Below, piece after piece: positions 6,353-8,242 of a DNA stretch of 8,242 nucleotides. How positions within the stretch are numbered: the stretch's first letter is position 1; each line of letters starts with the position of its first letter. A program made the translations under genes and the position numbers. The stretch is taken from the NCBI RefSeq assembly GCF_002311515.1, contig NZ_DCAO01000043.1, positions 29,048 to 37,289 of the forward strand, read 5' to 3'. This DNA is from Thalassospira sp. UBA1131 (GTDB taxonomy: Bacteria; Pseudomonadota; Alphaproteobacteria; Rhodospirillales; Thalassospiraceae). The notes under the pieces were generated by a model that worked only from the letters and a program-made list of their open reading frames with translations, was not told the origin of the DNA and made no database searches.

Positions 6353-8032
6353 TTAGCGGGTCAGCGGCTTGTATTTGATACGGTGCGGGCGGCTTGCCTC
6401 TTCACCATAACGACGTTTGTAGTCGGCTTCATATTCCTGATAGTTCCCCTCGAACCACTCGACATGCGAGTTGCCCTCATAGGCCAGAATATGGGTCGCA
6501 ATTCGGTCAAGGAAGAAGCGATCGTGCGAGATGACCACAGCGCAACCGGCAAACTCGAGAAGGCCTTCCTCAAGTGCACGCAGGGTATCGACATCAAGAT
6601 CGTTGGTCGGTTCGTCAAGCAGCAGAACGTTTGCACCAGACTTCAGCATCTTGGCGAGATGAACGCGGTTACGTTCACCACCGGACAACTGGCCGACTTT
6701 TTTCTGCTGATCTGCGCCTTTGAAGGCGAACTGCGACACATAGGCACGCGACGACATCGGACGCTTGCCCAAAAGGATCTCGTCGAGGCCGTCGGAGACT
6801 TCCTGCCAAACGGTTTTGTTCGGATCAAGCGAGTCACGCGACTGATCGACATAGCCCATCTTGACGGTATCACCGATCTTGAGCGTTCCGGCATCCGGGG
6901 TATCAGCATCCGTCAGCATCTTGAACAGGGTGGTTTTACCCGCACCGTTTGGACCGATCACACCAACGATACCACCCGGCGGCAGTCGGAAATCAAGGTT
7001 TTCAAACAGAAGCTTGTCACCATAAGCCTTGGTCAGACCTTCGGCAGTGATAACTTCGTTACCAAGACGCTCGGCAATCGGAATAACGATCTTGGTTGAG
7101 TCCGGAACGGCCTTGGCGGCCTCGGCGACAAGATCGTCATAGGCACGAACACGGGCCTTGGATTTTGCCTGACGGCCTTTCGGGTTCTGACGGATCCACT
7201 CAAGCTCGGTGGCAAGCTGTTTCTGGCGGCTGCCTTCCTGACGGGATTCCTGTTCCAGACGCTTTTGCTTCTGCTCAAGCCACGAGGAATAGTTGCCTTC
7301 AAACGGAATGCCCTGACCGCGGTCAAGTTCCAGAATCCAGCCCGTAACGTTATCAAGGAAGTAACGATCGTGGGTGACCAGAATGACGGTACCCTGATAA
7401 TCTTCAAGGTGGCGTTCAAGCCACGCAACCGATTCAGCGTCAAGGTGGTTGGTCGGTTCGTCAAGCAGCAGAATGTCAGGCTTTGCAAGCAACAGGCGGC
7501 AAAGGGCGACACGACGGCGCTCACCACCGGAAAGCTTGGTTACGTCCGCATCCTTGGGCGGGCAACGCAAGGCGTCCATCGCGATCTCAAGGGTGCGTTC
7601 CAGATCCCAGCCATTGGCCGCATCGATGCGTTCCTGAAGTTCACCCTGCTCTGCAAGGAGATCATTCATTTCGTCATCGGTCATCGGTTCGGCAAATTTG
7701 CCGCTGATTTCGTTGAAGCGTGCAAGATCGTCAACAATCGAGCCACACCCTTCCATGACGTTGCCAAGAACGTCTTTCTCCGAGTTAAGCTGCGGTTCCT
7801 GCTCAAGGTAACCGACATTGACACCTTCGGCAGGCCAAGCTTCACCGGCGTAATCCTTTTCGATGCCGGCCATGATTTTCAGCAGGGTCGATTTACCTGC
7901 GCCGTTGTTGCCGAGAACACCGATTTTTACGCCTGGCAGGAAGGACAGTGTGATGCCCTTGAAAAGTTCGCGACCGCCCGGAAGGATCTTGGTCAGGTCC
8001 TTCATGACGTAAATATACTGGTAGGATGCCAT
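6353..8032 (-). CDS. ettA: EttA, energy-dependent translational throttle ABC-F ATPase
   Basis: EttA is a cytosolic ABC-F protein without membrane segments. It binds the ribosomal E site and gates the first elongation step according to the ATP/ADP ratio. The 559-residue product is close to E. coli EttA in length. It has two ATPase domains: Walker A GNNGAGKST (41-49), signature LSGGE (167-171), Walker B LLLDEP with Glu192, and H-loop His221; then Walker A GPNGAGKTT (360-368), signature LSGGE (449-453), Glu474 and His503. The arm insertion (about 95-140) is present, and the charged interdomain linker (about 250-310; EQKQKRLEQ, NPKGRQAKSKAR) is lysine- and arginine-rich. A short basic tail ends the protein. 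ATG 8032 is chosen because MASYQYIYVM matches the family N-terminus and GGGGA lies just upstream; the frame is open to 8092 but that extension is not family-like. It is monocistronic within this window and convergent with mlaC. Confidence 0.96.
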   Translation of the reverse strand: MASYQYIYVMKDLTKILPGGRELFKGITLSFLPGVKIGVLGNNGAGKSTLLKIMAGIEKDYAGEAWPAEGVNVGYLEQEPQLNSEKDVLGNVMEGCGSIVDDLARFNEISGKFAEPMTDDEMNDLLAEQGELQERIDAANGWDLERTLEIAMDALRCPPKDADVTKLSGGERRRVALCRLLLAKPDILLLDEPTNHLDAESVAWLERHLEDYQGTVILVTHDRYFLDNVTGWILELDRGQGIPFEGNYSSWLEQKQKRLEQESRQEGSRQKQLATELEWIRQNPKGRQAKSKARVRAYDDLVAEAAKAVPDSTKIVIPIAERLGNEVITAEGLTKAYGDKLLFENLDFRLPPGGIVGVIGPNGAGKTTLFKMLTDADTPDAGTLKIGDTVKMGYVDQSRDSLDPNKTVWQEVSDGLDEILLGKRPMSSRAYVSQFAFKGADQQKKVGQLSGGERNRVHLAKMLKSGANVLLLDEPTNDLDVDTLRALEEGLLEFAGCAVVISHDRFFLDRIATHILAYEGNSHVEWFEGNYQEYEADYKRRYGEEASRPHRIKYKPLTR

Positions 8033-8242
8033 TAAATTCCCCATCCAAAAGTCGTTGGGTCCGCCCTGTTGGGCTGAAACACTTCGGCACACTCATACGC
8101 ATGCCTGAAATACTGTGCCCGTTTGTAACCGACAGGCAGGCTCTTAACAACTTCAAACCGCAGACAGCTCACATGCTATCAAAACATGCCAAGTGGCGAG
8201 CTGAAACAAGGTGCATCAAGCAATCTCGCGTCGGCGACATCA
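8033..8242. other. Non-coding region upstream of ettA
   Basis: Apart from the possible promoter, I see only a short 4-bp hairpin (GCCC-N4-GGGC at 8063-8074), which would sit in the ettA leader. No conserved gene, tRNA or repeat is recognisable before the right edge. Confidence 0.5.
8122..8150 (-). promoter_or_regulatory. Possible sigma70 promoter of ettA
   Basis: On the minus strand TTGTTA (8150-8145) and TACAAA (8127-8122) are separated by 17 bases. Each matches four of six consensus positions. The predicted start near 8115 would leave a leader of about 83 nt. The hexamers are weak, and this is the best pair I could find rather than a clear promoter. Confidence 0.3.

Noticed and set aside
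8033..8092. 20-codon N-terminal extension of ettA
   Set aside because: The family N-terminus begins at MASYQYIYVM, and a GGGGA site lies just before ATG 8032.
8101..8242. Plus-strand frame open from ATG 8101 to the right edge (47 codons)
   Set aside because: There is no ribosome-binding site and no recognisable sequence, and it overlaps the possible ettA promoter. It could only be judged with more sequence to the right.

Overview
The window is a chromosomal housekeeping segment of an alphaproteobacterium. Gene content and arrangement suggest a Rhodospirillales-type marine organism such as Thalassospira, but that placement is inference from protein character and moderate GC, not a database result. 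No mobile element, CRISPR array, rRNA or tRNA was seen.

Region 1 (1-4543, minus strand) is a methionine-cycle operon. Read in transcription order it holds an ArsR-type regulator fused to a SAM-dependent methyltransferase domain (SahR-like), metF (methylenetetrahydrofolate reductase), and a cobalamin-dependent methionine synthase split over two genes. The first metH gene carries the zinc/homocysteine module. The second carries the folate, cap and B12 modules and runs off the left edge. MetF makes methyl-THF, the folate module passes the methyl to cobalamin, and the homocysteine module receives it to form methionine. The regulator gene lies directly behind a sigma70-like promoter whose -10 and spacer are covered by a 20-bp near-perfect palindrome, a good candidate for its own operator. 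The layout suggests feedback control of the whole operon by SAM or S-adenosylhomocysteine.

Region 2 (4488-4787) is the divergent intergenic region. It holds the regulator's ribosome-binding site, promoter and operator, plus a perfect match to the FNR/Anr consensus (TTGAT-N4-ATCAA) at 4596-4609.

Region 3 (4788-6221, plus strand) is an mlaA-mlaC pair: an outer-membrane lipoprotein and a periplasmic carrier of the Mla phospholipid-trafficking pathway. The inner-membrane mlaFEDB genes are not in this window.

Region 4 (6249-6330) holds two intrinsic terminators facing each other between convergent genes. Region 5 (6353-8032, minus strand) is ettA, an ABC-F translational throttle ATPase, with about 210 bp of upstream non-coding sequence holding a possible promoter.

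Most of the window is ordinary core metabolism. The points of real interest are the regulatory intergenic region and the split metH.
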